64,000 nt of DNA, from contig CAMAFR010000002.1 in the NCBI GenBank assembly GCA_945833835.1, positions 1 through 64,000 of the forward strand. The letters are read 5' to 3'. The position numbers were made by a program, and so were the translations under genes. Source of the stretch: an uncultured Bacteroides sp. (GTDB taxonomy: Bacteria; Bacteroidota; Bacteroidia; Bacteroidales; Bacteroidaceae). Under the pieces are notes generated by a model. It saw only the letters and a program-made list of their open reading frames with translations. It was not told where the DNA came from and searched no databases. Positions 1 to 9,852 of this stretch are shown one piece after another (position 1 is the stretch's first letter; every line of letters begins with the position of its first letter).

Positions 1-303
1 GATGACTATATCGACACCAAAGCCCAAAGCGAGGGTCTTCCCTCCGTAGCTTGGTTTGCCGACAAGTGCTGCCTTTCCACAGGATATTTCGGCACATTAG
101 TGAAGACAGAGACAGGACGTACTGCCAAAGACATCATTGCCGACCGCCTCCTTGCCCATGCCAAGCAGCTGTTGAATGACGACACCCTTGCCGTCACGAT
201 GATAAGCGAACGACTGGGCTTCGAATATCCGCAGCATTTCGTCCGTTTCTTCAAGGCGCATACTGGCAAGACCCCTTCAGCATATAGAAACTTGCTCGTC
301 TGA
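1..303 (+). CDS. AraC-family transcriptional regulator, C-terminal HTH fragment (5' end outside window)
   Basis: Frame 1 is open from base 1 (DDYIDTKAQSEGLPSVAWFADKCCLSTGYFGTLVKTETGRTAKD...RLGFEYPQHFVRFFKAHTGKTPSAYRNLLV), with the typical AraC C-terminal signature F+R.FK...G.TPS.YR. Confidence 0.85.
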   Translation, partial: DDYIDTKAQSEGLPSVAWFADKCCLSTGYFGTLVKTETGRTAKDIIADRLLAHAKQLLNDDTLAVTMISERLGFEYPQHFVRFFKAHTGKTPSAYRNLLV

Positions 304-365
304 CACCGGCTTCATGTGTGCAGATGATTGCGCACATCGGCAATTAGCATAATACACCATAGATT

Positions 366-412
366 CCCTTCCAAAGTGAATGTGTTTATTTCATTTTGGA
401 AGGGTTTTTATT
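366..412 (+). terminator. intrinsic terminator after the AraC-type gene
   Basis: CCCTTCCAAA (366-375) pairs with TTTGGAAGGG (395-404), followed by TTTTTA. Confidence 0.7.
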
Positions 413-489
413 TGCCTGTTTTTCAACCACCCTCTAAGCATATTCTAGCAAATCACAATAAGGATGATTCCGTTGTGAAAACATTTGGC

Positions 490-520
490 TGCCCTCGTCC
501 ATCTACGGGGGCATTTTTTT
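490..520 (+). terminator. second hairpin plus T-tract upstream of leuS
   Basis: TGCCCTCG...CGGGGGCA followed by TTTTTTTT. Confidence 0.5.
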
Positions 521-563
521 TATGTTTCTATGCGGCGGTGGGCTTTTATTGCCGAACTCTTGC

Positions 564-571
564 TATCTTTG
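564..571 (+). promoter_or_regulatory. Bacteroidota -7 promoter element for leuS
   Basis: TATCTTTG matches TAnnTTTG, about 115 nt upstream of leuS. Confidence 0.45.
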
Positions 572-685
572 CAGGCAATGCAAAGACAGGCGGCCTCCCG
601 GCAGGAACAGCTTGTTCCGCCATGCGGCGGCACGTGCCTTGCACCGAAAGACTGAAATCATCAATCTTATAAATATCAATCTGTT

Positions 686-3520
686 ATGGAATATAACTTC
701 AGAGAGATCGAACAGAAGTGGCAGAAGAGATGGGTGGAGAACAAGACCTATCATGTCACCGAAGACGAATCGAAAAAGAAATTCTATGTGTTGAACATGT
801 TCCCCTATCCGTCGGGAGCCGGACTGCACGTGGGACATCCGCTGGGCTATATCGCCAGCGACATCTATGCCCGCTACAAACGGCTGCAGGGTTTCAATGT
901 GCTGAACCCGATGGGCTATGACGCTTACGGCCTGCCTGCCGAGCAGTATGCCATCCAGACGGGGCAGCATCCGGCCATCACTACCGTGAACAACATCAAC
1001 CGCTACCGCGAGCAGCTGGACAAGATAGGCTTCAGCTTCGACTGGGACCGCGAGGTGCGTACCTGCGACCCCGGCTACTACCATTGGACACAGTGGGCGT
1101 TCCAGCAGATGTTCGGCAGCTTCTACTGCAACACCTGCCAGAAAGCACAGCCCATCAGCCGGCTGGTGGCCCACTTCGAACAGCAGGGCACCGACGGACT
1201 GGATGTGGCCTGCGGCGAGGAACTGACCTTCACGGCCGACGAGTGGAAGGCCAAGACGGAGAAGGAACAGCAGGAGGTGCTGATGAACTACCGCATCGCC
1301 TACCTGGGCGAAACGATGGTGAACTGGTGTCCGCAGCTGGGCACGGTGCTGGCCAATGACGAGGTGGTGGACGGCGTGTCGGAGCGGGGAGGATTCCCGG
1401 TGGTGCAGAAGAAGATGCGCCAGTGGTGCCTGCGCGTGTCGGCCTACGCACAGCGGTTGCTGGACGGCCTGGACACCATTGACTGGACCGACTCGCTGAA
1501 AGAGACGCAGCGCAACTGGATAGGCCGTTCGGAAGGTACGGAGGTGCGCTTCAAGGTGAAGGACAGTGAGGTGGAGTTCACCATCTTCACTACCCGTGCC
1601 GACACGATGTTCGGCGTGACCTTCATGGTGCTGGCTCCTGAAAGCGAGCTGGTGCCGCAGCTGACCACCGCCGCACAGCAGGCCGAGGTGGAGGCCTATC
1701 TGGACCGCACCAAGAAACGTACCGAGCGGGAGCGTATCGCCGACCGCCGTGTGACGGGTGTGTTCAGTGGCTCGTATGCCGTCAATCCGTTTACGGGCGA
1801 TGCCGTTCCGGTCTGGATCAGTGACTATGTGCTGGCCGGTTACGGTACGGGCGCCATCATGGCGGTGCCTGCCCATGACAGCCGCGACTATGCCTTTGCC
1901 AAACACTTCGGTCTGCCCATCGTGCCGCTGGTGGAGGGTTGCGACGTGAGCGAGGAGAGCTTTGATGCCAAGGAAGGCATTGTCTGCAACTCGCCGAAAG
2001 CCGGGGTCACCCCTTACTGCGACCTGTCGCTGAACGGACTGACCATCAAGGAGGCCATTGCCGCCACGAAACGGTATGTGAAGGAGCACCACCTGGGCCG
2101 CGTGAAGGTGAACTACCGTCTGCGCGACGCCATCTTCTCGCGCCAGCGTTATTGGGGCGAGCCGTTCCCGGTGTACTACAAGGACGGTATGCCTTACATG
2201 ATTGACGAGAGCAAGCTGCCGCTGGAGCTGCCCGAGGTAGCGAAGTTCCTGCCTACCGAGACGGGCGAGCCACCGTTGGGCCATGCCACCCGTTGGGCAT
2301 GGGACACCGAGAAGGGCGAAGTGGTGGAGAACGCGCGGATAGACCAAGTGACCGTGTTCCCGCTGGAGCTGAACACCATGCCGGGCTTTGCGGGCTCGTC
2401 GGCCTACTACCTGCGCTATATGGATGCCCACAACGACCGTGCGCTGGTGTCGGAAGCCGCCGACAGCTATTGGCAGAACGTGGACCTCTATGTGGGCGGT
2501 ACCGAGCACGCCACCGGACACTTGATTTACTCCCGTTTCTGGAACAAGTTCCTGCACGACCTGGGCATCAGCGTCAAGGAGGAGCCGTTCCAGAAGCTGG
2601 TGAACCAGGGGATGATACAGGGCCGCAGCAACTTTGTCTACCGCATCAAGGACACCAACACCTTTGTGTCGCTCGGCCTGAAGGACCAGTATGACGTGAC
2701 GCCGCTGCACGTGGATGTGAACATCGTGTCCAACGATGTGCTCGATGTGGAGGCCTTCAAGAGCTGGCGTCCCGAATATGCCACGGCCGAGTTCATTCTG
2801 GAAGACGGCAAGTACGTCTGCGGCTGGGCGGTAGAGAAGATGAGCAAGTCCATGTTCAACGTGGTCAACCCCGATAGGATTGTCGAGAAGTACGGTGCCG
2901 ACACGCTCCGTATGTATGAGATGTTCCTGGGTCCTGTAGAGCAGTCGAAGCCGTGGGACACGAACGGCATTGACGGTGTCCACCGGTTCCTGAAGAAACT
3001 CTGGGCCTTGTTCTACAACCGTGCCGGCGAGTTCCTGCCACAGGAGGGCGAACCCTCGAAAGCCGAGCTGAAGGCCATCCACAAGCTCATCAAGAAGGTG
3101 ACGGGAGATATCGAGACCTTCTCCTACAACACGTCTGTCAGCGCGTTCATGATTTGTGTGAACGAACTGGGGCAGCTCAAGTGCCGCAACAAGGCCGTGC
3201 TGGCCGACCTCACCGTCTTGCTGGCACCGTTTGCCCCGCACCTCTCCGAGGAGCTGTGGGAGGCGTTGGGTCACGGCACGAGCGTTTGCGATGCCCGCTG
3301 GCCGCAGTACAACGAAGCCTACCTGAAGGAGGACAGCGTGAAGTACACCATCTCGTTCAACGGGAAGGCGCGGTTCACAATGGAGTTCCCGGCCGATGCC
3401 GACAATGCCGCCATCCAGGCCGCCGTGCTGGGCGACGAGCAGTCGCAGAAGTGGATAGACGGCAAGACACCGAAGAAGATCATCATCGTACCGAAGAAGA
3501 TTGTCAATATCGTGCTGTAA
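686..3520 (+). CDS. leuS: leucyl-tRNA synthetase
   Basis: 944 aa; HIGH-type motif [21 protein letters not shown] motif ([12 protein letters not shown]), LeuRS editing-domain sequences. Confidence 0.97.
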   Translation: MEYNFREIEQKWQKRWVENKTYHVTEDESKKKFYVLNMFPYPSGAGLHVGHPLGYIASDIYARYKRLQGFNVLNPMGYDAYGLPAEQYAIQTGQHPAITTVNNINRYREQLDKIGFSFDWDREVRTCDPGYYHWTQWAFQQMFGSFYCNTCQKAQPISRLVAHFEQQGTDGLDVACGEELTFTADEWKAKTEKEQQEVLMNYRIAYLGETMVNWCPQLGTVLANDEVVDGVSERGGFPVVQKKMRQWCLRVSAYAQRLLDGLDTIDWTDSLKETQRNWIGRSEGTEVRFKVKDSEVEFTIFTTRADTMFGVTFMVLAPESELVPQLTTAAQQAEVEAYLDRTKKRTERERIADRRVTGVFSGSYAVNPFTGDAVPVWISDYVLAGYGTGAIMAVPAHDSRDYAFAKHFGLPIVPLVEGCDVSEESFDAKEGIVCNSPKAGVTPYCDLSLNGLTIKEAIAATKRYVKEHHLGRVKVNYRLRDAIFSRQRYWGEPFPVYYKDGMPYMIDESKLPLELPEVAKFLPTETGEPPLGHATRWAWDTEKGEVVENARIDQVTVFPLELNTMPGFAGSSAYYLRYMDAHNDRALVSEAADSYWQNVDLYVGGTEHATGHLIYSRFWNKFLHDLGISVKEEPFQKLVNQGMIQGRSNFVYRIKDTNTFVSLGLKDQYDVTPLHVDVNIVSNDVLDVEAFKSWRPEYATAEFILEDGKYVCGWAVEKMSKSMFNVVNPDRIVEKYGADTLRMYEMFLGPVEQSKPWDTNGIDGVHRFLKKLWALFYNRAGEFLPQEGEPSKAELKAIHKLIKKVTGDIETFSYNTSVSAFMICVNELGQLKCRNKAVLADLTVLLAPFAPHLSEELWEALGHGTSVCDARWPQYNEAYLKEDSVKYTISFNGKARFTMEFPADADNAAIQAAVLGDEQSQKWIDGKTPKKIIIVPKKIVNIVL

Positions 3521-3524
3521 GGAC

Positions 3525-4421
3525 ATGGGCGAACTGTTGAAGAAGAAACTGGGCCGGGTCTGGTTCGACTACCTGGCCATCACCTTCGGGCTGGTGTGCT
3601 ATGCGGTAGGGTGGACGGCGTTCATGCTGCCTTACCAGATTACGACGGGCGGTGTGACGGGTATCTGCGCCATCATCTATTATGTGACGGGCGTGGAGAT
3701 GCAAGTATCCTATTTTCTTATCAATGCCGTCTTCCTGGGGTTTGCCTTGAAGATACTGGGTCCCCGGTTCAGCGCCAAGACCATCTATGCCATCTTTGTG
3801 CTGACGTTCCTGTTGTGGTTCTTCCAGCGGCTGCTGGAAGGGCCGGACGGGACACTGCCCCAGCTGTTGGGCGCAGGGCAGGACTTCATGGCCTGTGTGG
3901 TGGGTGCCGGACTGCTGGGTCTGGGCATCGGTGTCGTGTTCTGCCACAACGGCAGTACGGGAGGCACCGACATCATTGCATGGATTATCAACAAGTACCG
4001 CGACGTGACGCTGGGACGGATGATGATGTACTGTGATATTGTCATCATCTCCTCCTGCTATGTCATCTTTCATGACTGGCGGCGCGTGTTGTTCGGGTTG
4101 GTGGTGCTGTTCATCATGAGCATGGTCATTGACCATGTGGTGAACAGTACCCGGCAGTCGGTGCAGTTCCTTATCTTTTCGAGGAAGCACGACCAGATAG
4201 CTGAGGGCATCGCCACACAGATAGACCGCGGAGTGACGATGCTCGACGGGAAAGGCTGGTACAGCAAGCAGGACATCAAGGTCGTGGTGGTGCTGGCCAA
4301 GAAGAGCGAGTCGCTCGACATCTTCCGGCTCTGCAAGGACATTGACCCGAACGCTTTCATTTCGCAAAGCAACGTTGTCGGTGTCTATGGAGAGGGATTC
4401 GACAAACTGAAAGTAAAGTAA
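3525..4421 (+). CDS. YitT family membrane protein (DUF161/DUF2179)
   Basis: Hydrophobic N-terminal region with [12 protein letters not shown] and [16 protein letters not shown] repeats and a C-terminal DUF2179-like domain. ATG at 3525 preferred over the 3501 alternative start. Confidence 0.88.
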   Translation: MGELLKKKLGRVWFDYLAITFGLVCYAVGWTAFMLPYQITTGGVTGICAIIYYVTGVEMQVSYFLINAVFLGFALKILGPRFSAKTIYAIFVLTFLLWFFQRLLEGPDGTLPQLLGAGQDFMACVVGAGLLGLGIGVVFCHNGSTGGTDIIAWIINKYRDVTLGRMMMYCDIVIISSCYVIFHDWRRVLFGLVVLFIMSMVIDHVVNSTRQSVQFLIFSRKHDQIAEGIATQIDRGVTMLDGKGWYSKQDIKVVVVLAKKSESLDIFRLCKDIDPNAFISQSNVVGVYGEGFDKLKVK

Positions 4422-4440
4422 ACCTAACTCCTCAATACTT

Positions 4441-5028
4441 ATGAAACGTAGACTGGTGTTTGCAACCAACAATGCCCACAAACTGGAGGAAATCCGTGCG
4501 ATACTGGGCGACCGTATAGAAGTGCTGAGCCTGAAGGACATCTGCTGCGAGGCGGATATTCCTGAAACGGCGGATACGCTGGAAGGCAATGCGGCCCTGA
4601 AGGCGGAATACATCTACCGCCACTATGGCCTGGATTGCTTTGCCGACGATACGGGACTGGAAGTGGCGGCTCTGGGCGGTGCGCCGGGCATCTACTCGGC
4701 CCGCTATGCCGGCGGCGAAGGCCACGACTCGGAGGCCAACATGCGCAAGCTGTTGCACGAGCTGGAAGGGCAGACCGACCGCCGGGCGCAGTTCCGCACG
4801 GCCATCTGCCTGATAGAGGGAGGCCGGCAACATCTCTTCGAGGGGATTGTGCGTGGCGAGATAACCGGGGAGAGACACGGTGCGTCCGGTTTCGGCTATG
4901 ACCCCGTGTTCCGTCCCGAGGGCTATGGCCAGACCTTTGCCGAGATGGGCAACGATGAGAAGAACCGCATCAGCCACCGGGCCCGCGCGGTGCAGCAGCT
5001 CGTGGCGTATCTGCAAGAGAAGGTCTGA
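4441..5028 (+). CDS. rdgB: XTP/dITP diphosphatase (non-canonical purine NTP pyrophosphatase, RdgB/HAM1)
   Basis: [22 protein letters not shown]...[24 protein letters not shown]...GFGYDPVF. Confidence 0.95.
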   Translation: MKRRLVFATNNAHKLEEIRAILGDRIEVLSLKDICCEADIPETADTLEGNAALKAEYIYRHYGLDCFADDTGLEVAALGGAPGIYSARYAGGEGHDSEANMRKLLHELEGQTDRRAQFRTAICLIEGGRQHLFEGIVRGEITGERHGASGFGYDPVFRPEGYGQTFAEMGNDEKNRISHRARAVQQLVAYLQEKV

Positions 5029-5049
5029 GCCTCCTCTTGCAGCTGGATG

Positions 5050-5112
5050 CTTTCCCCCAAGACTTGTTGAGCGGATGTTCCGTTCCGCCCAACCGGTCTT
5101 GGGGGAAAGTTT
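5050..5112. terminator. bidirectional terminator between convergent rdgB and radical SAM genes
   Basis: Perfect 14-bp arms CTTTCCCCCAAGAC (5050-5063) and GTCTTGGGGGAAAG (5096-5109), followed by TTTTT. Confidence 0.75.
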
Positions 5113-5116
5113 TTCT

Positions 5117-6343
5117 TCAGCGTCCCTGCACGAACACCCGGCTCATGACGTTGGCGGGTGCGCGGTGGTGCTCCAGCTCGTGTTTCATGAAGTCCATGTA
5201 GGGAGCCGCCATCTTGAAGAAGCGGCGGTAGCCTTTGCAGAGGTAGTTGAGGCCGTATTCGCCGTAACGGTCGTTGAGGAAACGGTTCTTGGGACACTCG
5301 CCGTTGCAGGCAAAGAGGTAGTCGCACTCCTTGCACTGGCGGGGCAGCAGGCCGCGTTTCATCCGGGCGAAGCGGTTCTGCTGGGGCGAGTACATCATCT
5401 CGGTGATGGTCTTCTCGTGCAGGTTGCCCAGCCGGTGTTCCGGATAAACGAAGTGGTCGCACGAGTAGAGGTCGCCGTTGAACTCCATGACCCCGGCATG
5501 TCCGCACTCGCGGGCCAGGCTGCAAACGCCCGGGGCCTGTCCTACCCAGTTGGCCAGGGTGGCGTCAAACAGCTGAACGAAGTATTGGCCTACATCGTGG
5601 TGGACCCATTCGTCAAAGATAGTGCAGAGGAAACGTCCCCATTGCTCGGGGGTGACCGAGAAGTCGGTCAGGTCTTCGCCGTTGCCTTGCATACCGGGTG
5701 TCAGCGTCAGTCCGTCCTCACGTTCGTGACAGCGTTCCACAACAGGGGTGAACTGAAGGTATTGGCAGCCTATCTGCTTGAAGAAGTGATAGAACTCCAG
5801 CGGATGGTCGGCATTCATACGGTTCACCACCGCCAGGGCATTCCATTCCACCCGGTGCTTGTTGAGCAGGTCGATGCCACGCATCACTTGCCCGAAGGTG
5901 GGTTGGCCGTCGCGGGTCAGCCGGAAGGCATCGTGGAAGCGTTGCGGCCCGTCGATGGAGATGCCTACGAGGAAGTGGTTGCGGTGGAAGAACTCGCACC
6001 ATTCGTCGGTGAGCAGGGTGCCGTTGGTCTGTATGCAGTTGTCTATCTGCCGTCCGCGGCCATAGATGCGTTGCAGTTCCAAGGCCCGCTGGTAGAACGA
6101 GAGGGGGCGGAGCAGGGTCTCGCCGCCGTGCCAGGTAAAGAGCACTTGGGGCATGGTCTGTGCCTCGATGTATTCCTTGATGAATTTCTCCAGCAGGTCA
6201 TCGCTGATGACGTGTGCTTTCTCGTTTCGGTAGAGGTTTTCTTTCTCCAGATAATAGCAGTACTTGCACTGCAGGTTGCAGCGGGAACCGATGGGTTTCA
6301 GCATGACATACAGGGGTCTGGAAAAGGCGAAGTTCGTATTCAT
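5117..6343 (-). CDS. anaerobic sulfatase-maturating enzyme-like radical SAM/SPASM protein
   Basis: CNLQCKYCYY radical SAM motif; Cys-rich C-terminus CKECDYLFACNGECPKNRF (SPASM); likely start MNTNFAFSRPLYVMLKPIGSRCN at 6343. Confidence 0.9.
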   Translation of the reverse strand: MNTNFAFSRPLYVMLKPIGSRCNLQCKYCYYLEKENLYRNEKAHVISDDLLEKFIKEYIEAQTMPQVLFTWHGGETLLRPLSFYQRALELQRIYGRGRQIDNCIQTNGTLLTDEWCEFFHRNHFLVGISIDGPQRFHDAFRLTRDGQPTFGQVMRGIDLLNKHRVEWNALAVVNRMNADHPLEFYHFFKQIGCQYLQFTPVVERCHEREDGLTLTPGMQGNGEDLTDFSVTPEQWGRFLCTIFDEWVHHDVGQYFVQLFDATLANWVGQAPGVCSLARECGHAGVMEFNGDLYSCDHFVYPEHRLGNLHEKTITEMMYSPQQNRFARMKRGLLPRQCKECDYLFACNGECPKNRFLNDRYGEYGLNYLCKGYRRFFKMAAPYMDFMKHELEHHRAPANVMSRVFVQGR

Positions 6344-6381
6344 GATAATAGGGGTTAGGAGTGATAGTGGATGGCGTCGCA

Positions 6382-7107
6382 TCAGGGCCATTCGAAGTGC
6401 TGGTAATCCTTGCAGCTGGACCAGGTGCCTCCCCAGACAAAGCCGTGGCGGAGGAACAGCCGGTGGCACAGGTCGCCTTTCTCTATCTTATAAGGAAAGG
6501 TCTGTGTACGGTCGGTATAGGGACGGGCGGTGGCAGGGGCCAGGGTGGCATAGTTGATGCCGCTGCCCTTGCTGATGTGACGGAAATAGGGGTTGTAGAG
6601 GGGGTTGATGTCGACAGCCAGTCCCAGTCCGTGCTTGGAGACCCGGCGGGTGCCCGCAATGAAGCGGAAGTTGAAACAAGAGGTGTTGTTGTCACGCATG
6701 GAGGCTTCGTCGTCGGCCTGGTAATGGTCTGTCAGCCGCATTTTCTCAATGGGATAGTCGTTCTCATACAGCTCGCGGAAGATGGCCAGCAGCAGGTCGG
6801 CTATCCGGATATGGGCCACCAGCTCGCCTACGATGGTCTTGCCGTGGATGTCCTTGTGCAGGCAGGTGAGGTAGCGGAGGGAATGGCGGGAGACGGGGCA
6901 CCCTTTGCGGTAGCTGTTGCCTTGCATCCGGGCAAAGAGGGAGTCGGGCAGTGGGCTGTCGGTGAAGAACCGGAGGTACTGTCCATGGGCAAGGTGTGCC
7001 TCGGGCACCGTATCGCCGGGATGGAACACGGCGGTGTCTGCTGGCCGGAAACCGCAGTTCAACCAGCAGACACCGGCCAGGAGGAGGGCAGAGAGCAGAC
7101 GCATCAC
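6382..7107 (-). CDS. M15-family peptidase (D-Ala-D-Ala carboxypeptidase-like), exported
   Basis: N-terminal signal-like segment; SKHGLGLAVDINPLYNPYF and C-terminal HFEWP motifs of M15 metallopeptidases. Confidence 0.82.
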   Translation of the reverse strand: MMRLLSALLLAGVCWLNCGFRPADTAVFHPGDTVPEAHLAHGQYLRFFTDSPLPDSLFARMQGNSYRKGCPVSRHSLRYLTCLHKDIHGKTIVGELVAHIRIADLLLAIFRELYENDYPIEKMRLTDHYQADDEASMRDNNTSCFNFRFIAGTRRVSKHGLGLAVDINPLYNPYFRHISKGSGINYATLAPATARPYTDRTQTFPYKIEKGDLCHRLFLRHGFVWGGTWSSCKDYQHFEWP

Positions 7108-7119
7108 CGGCAGGAGGTT

Positions 7120-8025
7120 TTAACGGAACTTGGCGGCTACCTGGCGGTAGACGGGCATGTCCACCCCCAGCTGTTCGCCGAGTGCAAGGAGGTCAAACAG
7201 TTGTCCCTGTATTTCCGACTGGTGGCCGCGGGCGATGTCTTTCTGCAATGAGGCGGTGCTGTGCGGGTCGAGGCGGTCAATGATGCGCAGGTTGTGCGTC
7301 ACCATGTCTTCGGGAAAGGTGATGCCCAGACGGCGGCCTATCTCCGCACTTTCGGCGGAGAGGCCGATGAAGGTGTCGCGCACGGTCCCTTCGTGCTGTA
7401 CGGCTCCCATCGGTACATCGAAGTAGGCACCGGTACAGGCCATGGCAGAGATGAACGACCACTTGATGAAGGTGTCGCGGTTGATGTCGTCGGACACTTC
7501 GGCCTGGATGCCGGCCGTCTGCAGGTCGGCGGCAATGGCGGCCATGCGGCTGTGCGCGATACCCTGTTCGGGACGGGCACCGAAAATCATCCGGAAGACC
7601 TTGCCCATTTGGGTGATCTCGCCGGCTCCGGTCACGAAACCGACAATGTAGATGCACCCGTCGAGTACGGTGACACCGGGTACCAGCCGGCCGATGCGCG
7701 GCCCCGTGCCGTAGACATTCAGAATAGGGATGACCAGCGAGTCGGGCCGGGCGGCACGGCGGATGACGTCGGCAATGGAGTCGATGGAATACCCTTTCAC
7801 GCAGACGAAGATGACATCGGCCGTTCCGTCATAGCGCTCGGCGGTAAAGGCCGGCAGCGGAAGACGGTGCTCTCCTTTCAGGTCTGACTTCAGGTGGAGT
7901 CCTTGCTGACGGATGGCATCGAGGTGTGCACCCCGGGCGATACAGGTCACGTTTTTGCCTGCCAACGCCAGAAAGCCGGCAATGCTGCCACCTACACCGC
8001 CGGTTCCTACGACTAAATAGTTCAT
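7120..8025 (-). CDS. 2-dehydropantoate 2-reductase family (ketopantoate reductase)
   Basis: MNYLVVGTGGVGGSIAGFLALAGKNVTCIARG Rossmann motif and ApbA/PanE-like organisation. Confidence 0.88.
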   Translation of the reverse strand: MNYLVVGTGGVGGSIAGFLALAGKNVTCIARGAHLDAIRQQGLHLKSDLKGEHRLPLPAFTAERYDGTADVIFVCVKGYSIDSIADVIRRAARPDSLVIPILNVYGTGPRIGRLVPGVTVLDGCIYIVGFVTGAGEITQMGKVFRMIFGARPEQGIAHSRMAAIAADLQTAGIQAEVSDDINRDTFIKWSFISAMACTGAYFDVPMGAVQHEGTVRDTFIGLSAESAEIGRRLGITFPEDMVTHNLRIIDRLDPHSTASLQKDIARGHQSEIQGQLFDLLALGEQLGVDMPVYRQVAAKFR

Positions 8026-8046
8026 GCTGAAAAAGATTTGGGAGAA

Positions 8047-9150
8047 TCAGACATTAAAGCGGAAATGCATGATGTCACCGTCCTGTACGACATACTCCTT
8101 GCCTTCCACACCCAGTTTACCGGCCTCGCGGACAGCGGCCTCGGAACCGTATTGGATGAAGTCTTCGTACTTGATGACTTCGGCACGGATGAATCCTTTC
8201 TCGAAGTCGGTGTGGATGACACCGGCACACTGGGGGGCCTTCCAGCCTTTGTGGTAGGTCCATGCCTTGACCTCCATCTCGCCGGCAGTGATGAAGGTCT
8301 CCAGATTGAGCAGCTTGTAGGCCGACTTGATGAGGCGGTTCACCCCCGATTCTTCCAGTCCTACTTCCTGAAGGAAGAGCTGGCGGTCTTCGTAGGTGTC
8401 GAGCTCGGCGATGTCGGCTTCGGTCTTGGCGGCCACCACCAGGATTTCGGCCTGCTCGTCCTGGACGGCCTCGCGCACCTGTTCCACGTAGCGGTTGCCG
8501 GATACGGCACTGGCTTCATCGACATTGCAGACGTACATCACTGGTTTGGAAGTGAGCAGGAACAGGTCGTGGGCGATTTTCTGTTCGTCTTTCGAATCAA
8601 ATTGTACGGTGCGGGCCGACTTGCCTTGTTCGAGGGCTTCTTTGTAGCGCACCAAGACATCGTAGGTTTGCTTGGCAGCTTTGTCTCCGCCGGTCTGTGC
8701 CTGTTTCTGCACTTTTTGGATGCGGCTTTCGATGGTTTCGAGATCTTTCAGTTGGAGTTCCGTATCAATGATTTCCTTGTCGCGCACGGGATCCACCGTC
8801 CCATCGACATGGGTCACGTTCTCATCGTCAAAACAACGGAGCACATGGATGATAGCGTCTGTCTCGCGGATGTTGGCCAGGAACTTGTTGCCCAACCCTT
8901 CGCCTTTGCTGGCACCTTTCACCAGACCGGCGATGTCTACGATTTCAACGGTAGTGGGGACGATACGTCCCGGATGCACCAACTCTGCCAGTTTGGTGAG
9001 GCGTTCATCGGGTACGGTGATGACGCCTACATTCGGTTCGATGGTACAGAAAGGAAAGTTGGCCGCCTGTGCCTTTGCGTTTGATAAACAGTTGAAAAGA
9101 GTCGACTTGCCCACATTAGGCAGACCGACTATACCACATTGTAATGCCAT
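8047..9150 (-). CDS. ychF: redox-regulated/ribosome-binding ATPase YchF
   Basis: MALQCGIVGLPNVGKSTLFNCLSNAKAQAANFPFCTIEPNVG, TGS-like C-terminus. Confidence 0.96.
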   Translation of the reverse strand: MALQCGIVGLPNVGKSTLFNCLSNAKAQAANFPFCTIEPNVGVITVPDERLTKLAELVHPGRIVPTTVEIVDIAGLVKGASKGEGLGNKFLANIRETDAIIHVLRCFDDENVTHVDGTVDPVRDKEIIDTELQLKDLETIESRIQKVQKQAQTGGDKAAKQTYDVLVRYKEALEQGKSARTVQFDSKDEQKIAHDLFLLTSKPVMYVCNVDEASAVSGNRYVEQVREAVQDEQAEILVVAAKTEADIAELDTYEDRQLFLQEVGLEESGVNRLIKSAYKLLNLETFITAGEMEVKAWTYHKGWKAPQCAGVIHTDFEKGFIRAEVIKYEDFIQYGSEAAVREAGKLGVEGKEYVVQDGDIMHFRFNV

Positions 9151-9232
9151 AGCTTATTTTAATTATCTGAATTTCTATTGGTTCAAAGCGCAAAGGTACG
9201 GAAAAAGTGCCAAATACCTAAGACGAAAGTTA

Positions 9233-9266
9233 CAAAAAAGCCGGTATCCTTCATCGGACACCGGCT
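9233..9266 (-). terminator. intrinsic terminator of the DUF3836-like gene
   Basis: On the minus strand AGCCGGTGTCC...GGATACCGGCT is followed by TTTTTTG. Confidence 0.65.
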
Positions 9267-9311
9267 CGTAAAAAGAGAGTCTATGAAATAATTTTTATGA
9301 TTGAGAGATGG

Positions 9312-9698
9312 TCATTTATCCATTGTCACCGTCATTTCTGGAACCAGAATGAAGTCTTTCTTCTTGTTGTTCCATTTGTAGTATTCGGTGGTAATGCTCT
9401 TGTTGTCATAGGTGTAACGGATGCAGAGGTCGTTTACCCATTCGTTCTTGGCACTGTTCCACTTCTGTGATACGTTTTCAATTATCTGCTTCTTTTCATC
9501 GTACTTATAACTATATTTCATATAGTTGGTAAGGATACCGCCGTCCATTTTATAAACGGTTTCGGCAACTTTCAGCCCGTCTACTTCTTCTGCGTTATAG
9601 ATCAGGTTATTGTCTGGCGTAACGGCAGAAATCGTAAGATTGGCAAAAAAAGCCAATACTATAACGAGGAATGCTTTCATAAAATTCAAGGTCTTCAT
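9312..9698 (-). CDS. small secreted protein, DUF3836-like
   Basis: 128 aa with an N-terminal signal peptide and tandem Y/W-rich YKYDEKKQI...W...YTYDNKSITTEYY repeats typical of Bacteroides DUF3836. Confidence 0.65.
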   Translation of the reverse strand: MKTLNFMKAFLVIVLAFFANLTISAVTPDNNLIYNAEEVDGLKVAETVYKMDGGILTNYMKYSYKYDEKKQIIENVSQKWNSAKNEWVNDLCIRYTYDNKSITTEYYKWNNKKKDFILVPEMTVTMDK

Positions 9699-9852
9699 AT
9701 TCTGTATGTTTTAAAGATTCAACTTACTTTTTGTTTCTTTTGGTACTACAAATATAGTGTTTTAGTGAATACGTTGTTCGATTTTAGGCGTTTTTTTTCT
9801 TCGCTTTTATCAAAATGTCATTTTTTAAATCTTCCTTAACGGTTGGTGCCAA

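Noticed and set aside
563-3526. 987-aa minus-strand ORF opposite leuS
   Set aside because: Fully antisense to an unambiguous leuS; open only because of GC-biased third positions; composition (His/Arg/Val/Leu-rich) is typical of shadow ORFs.
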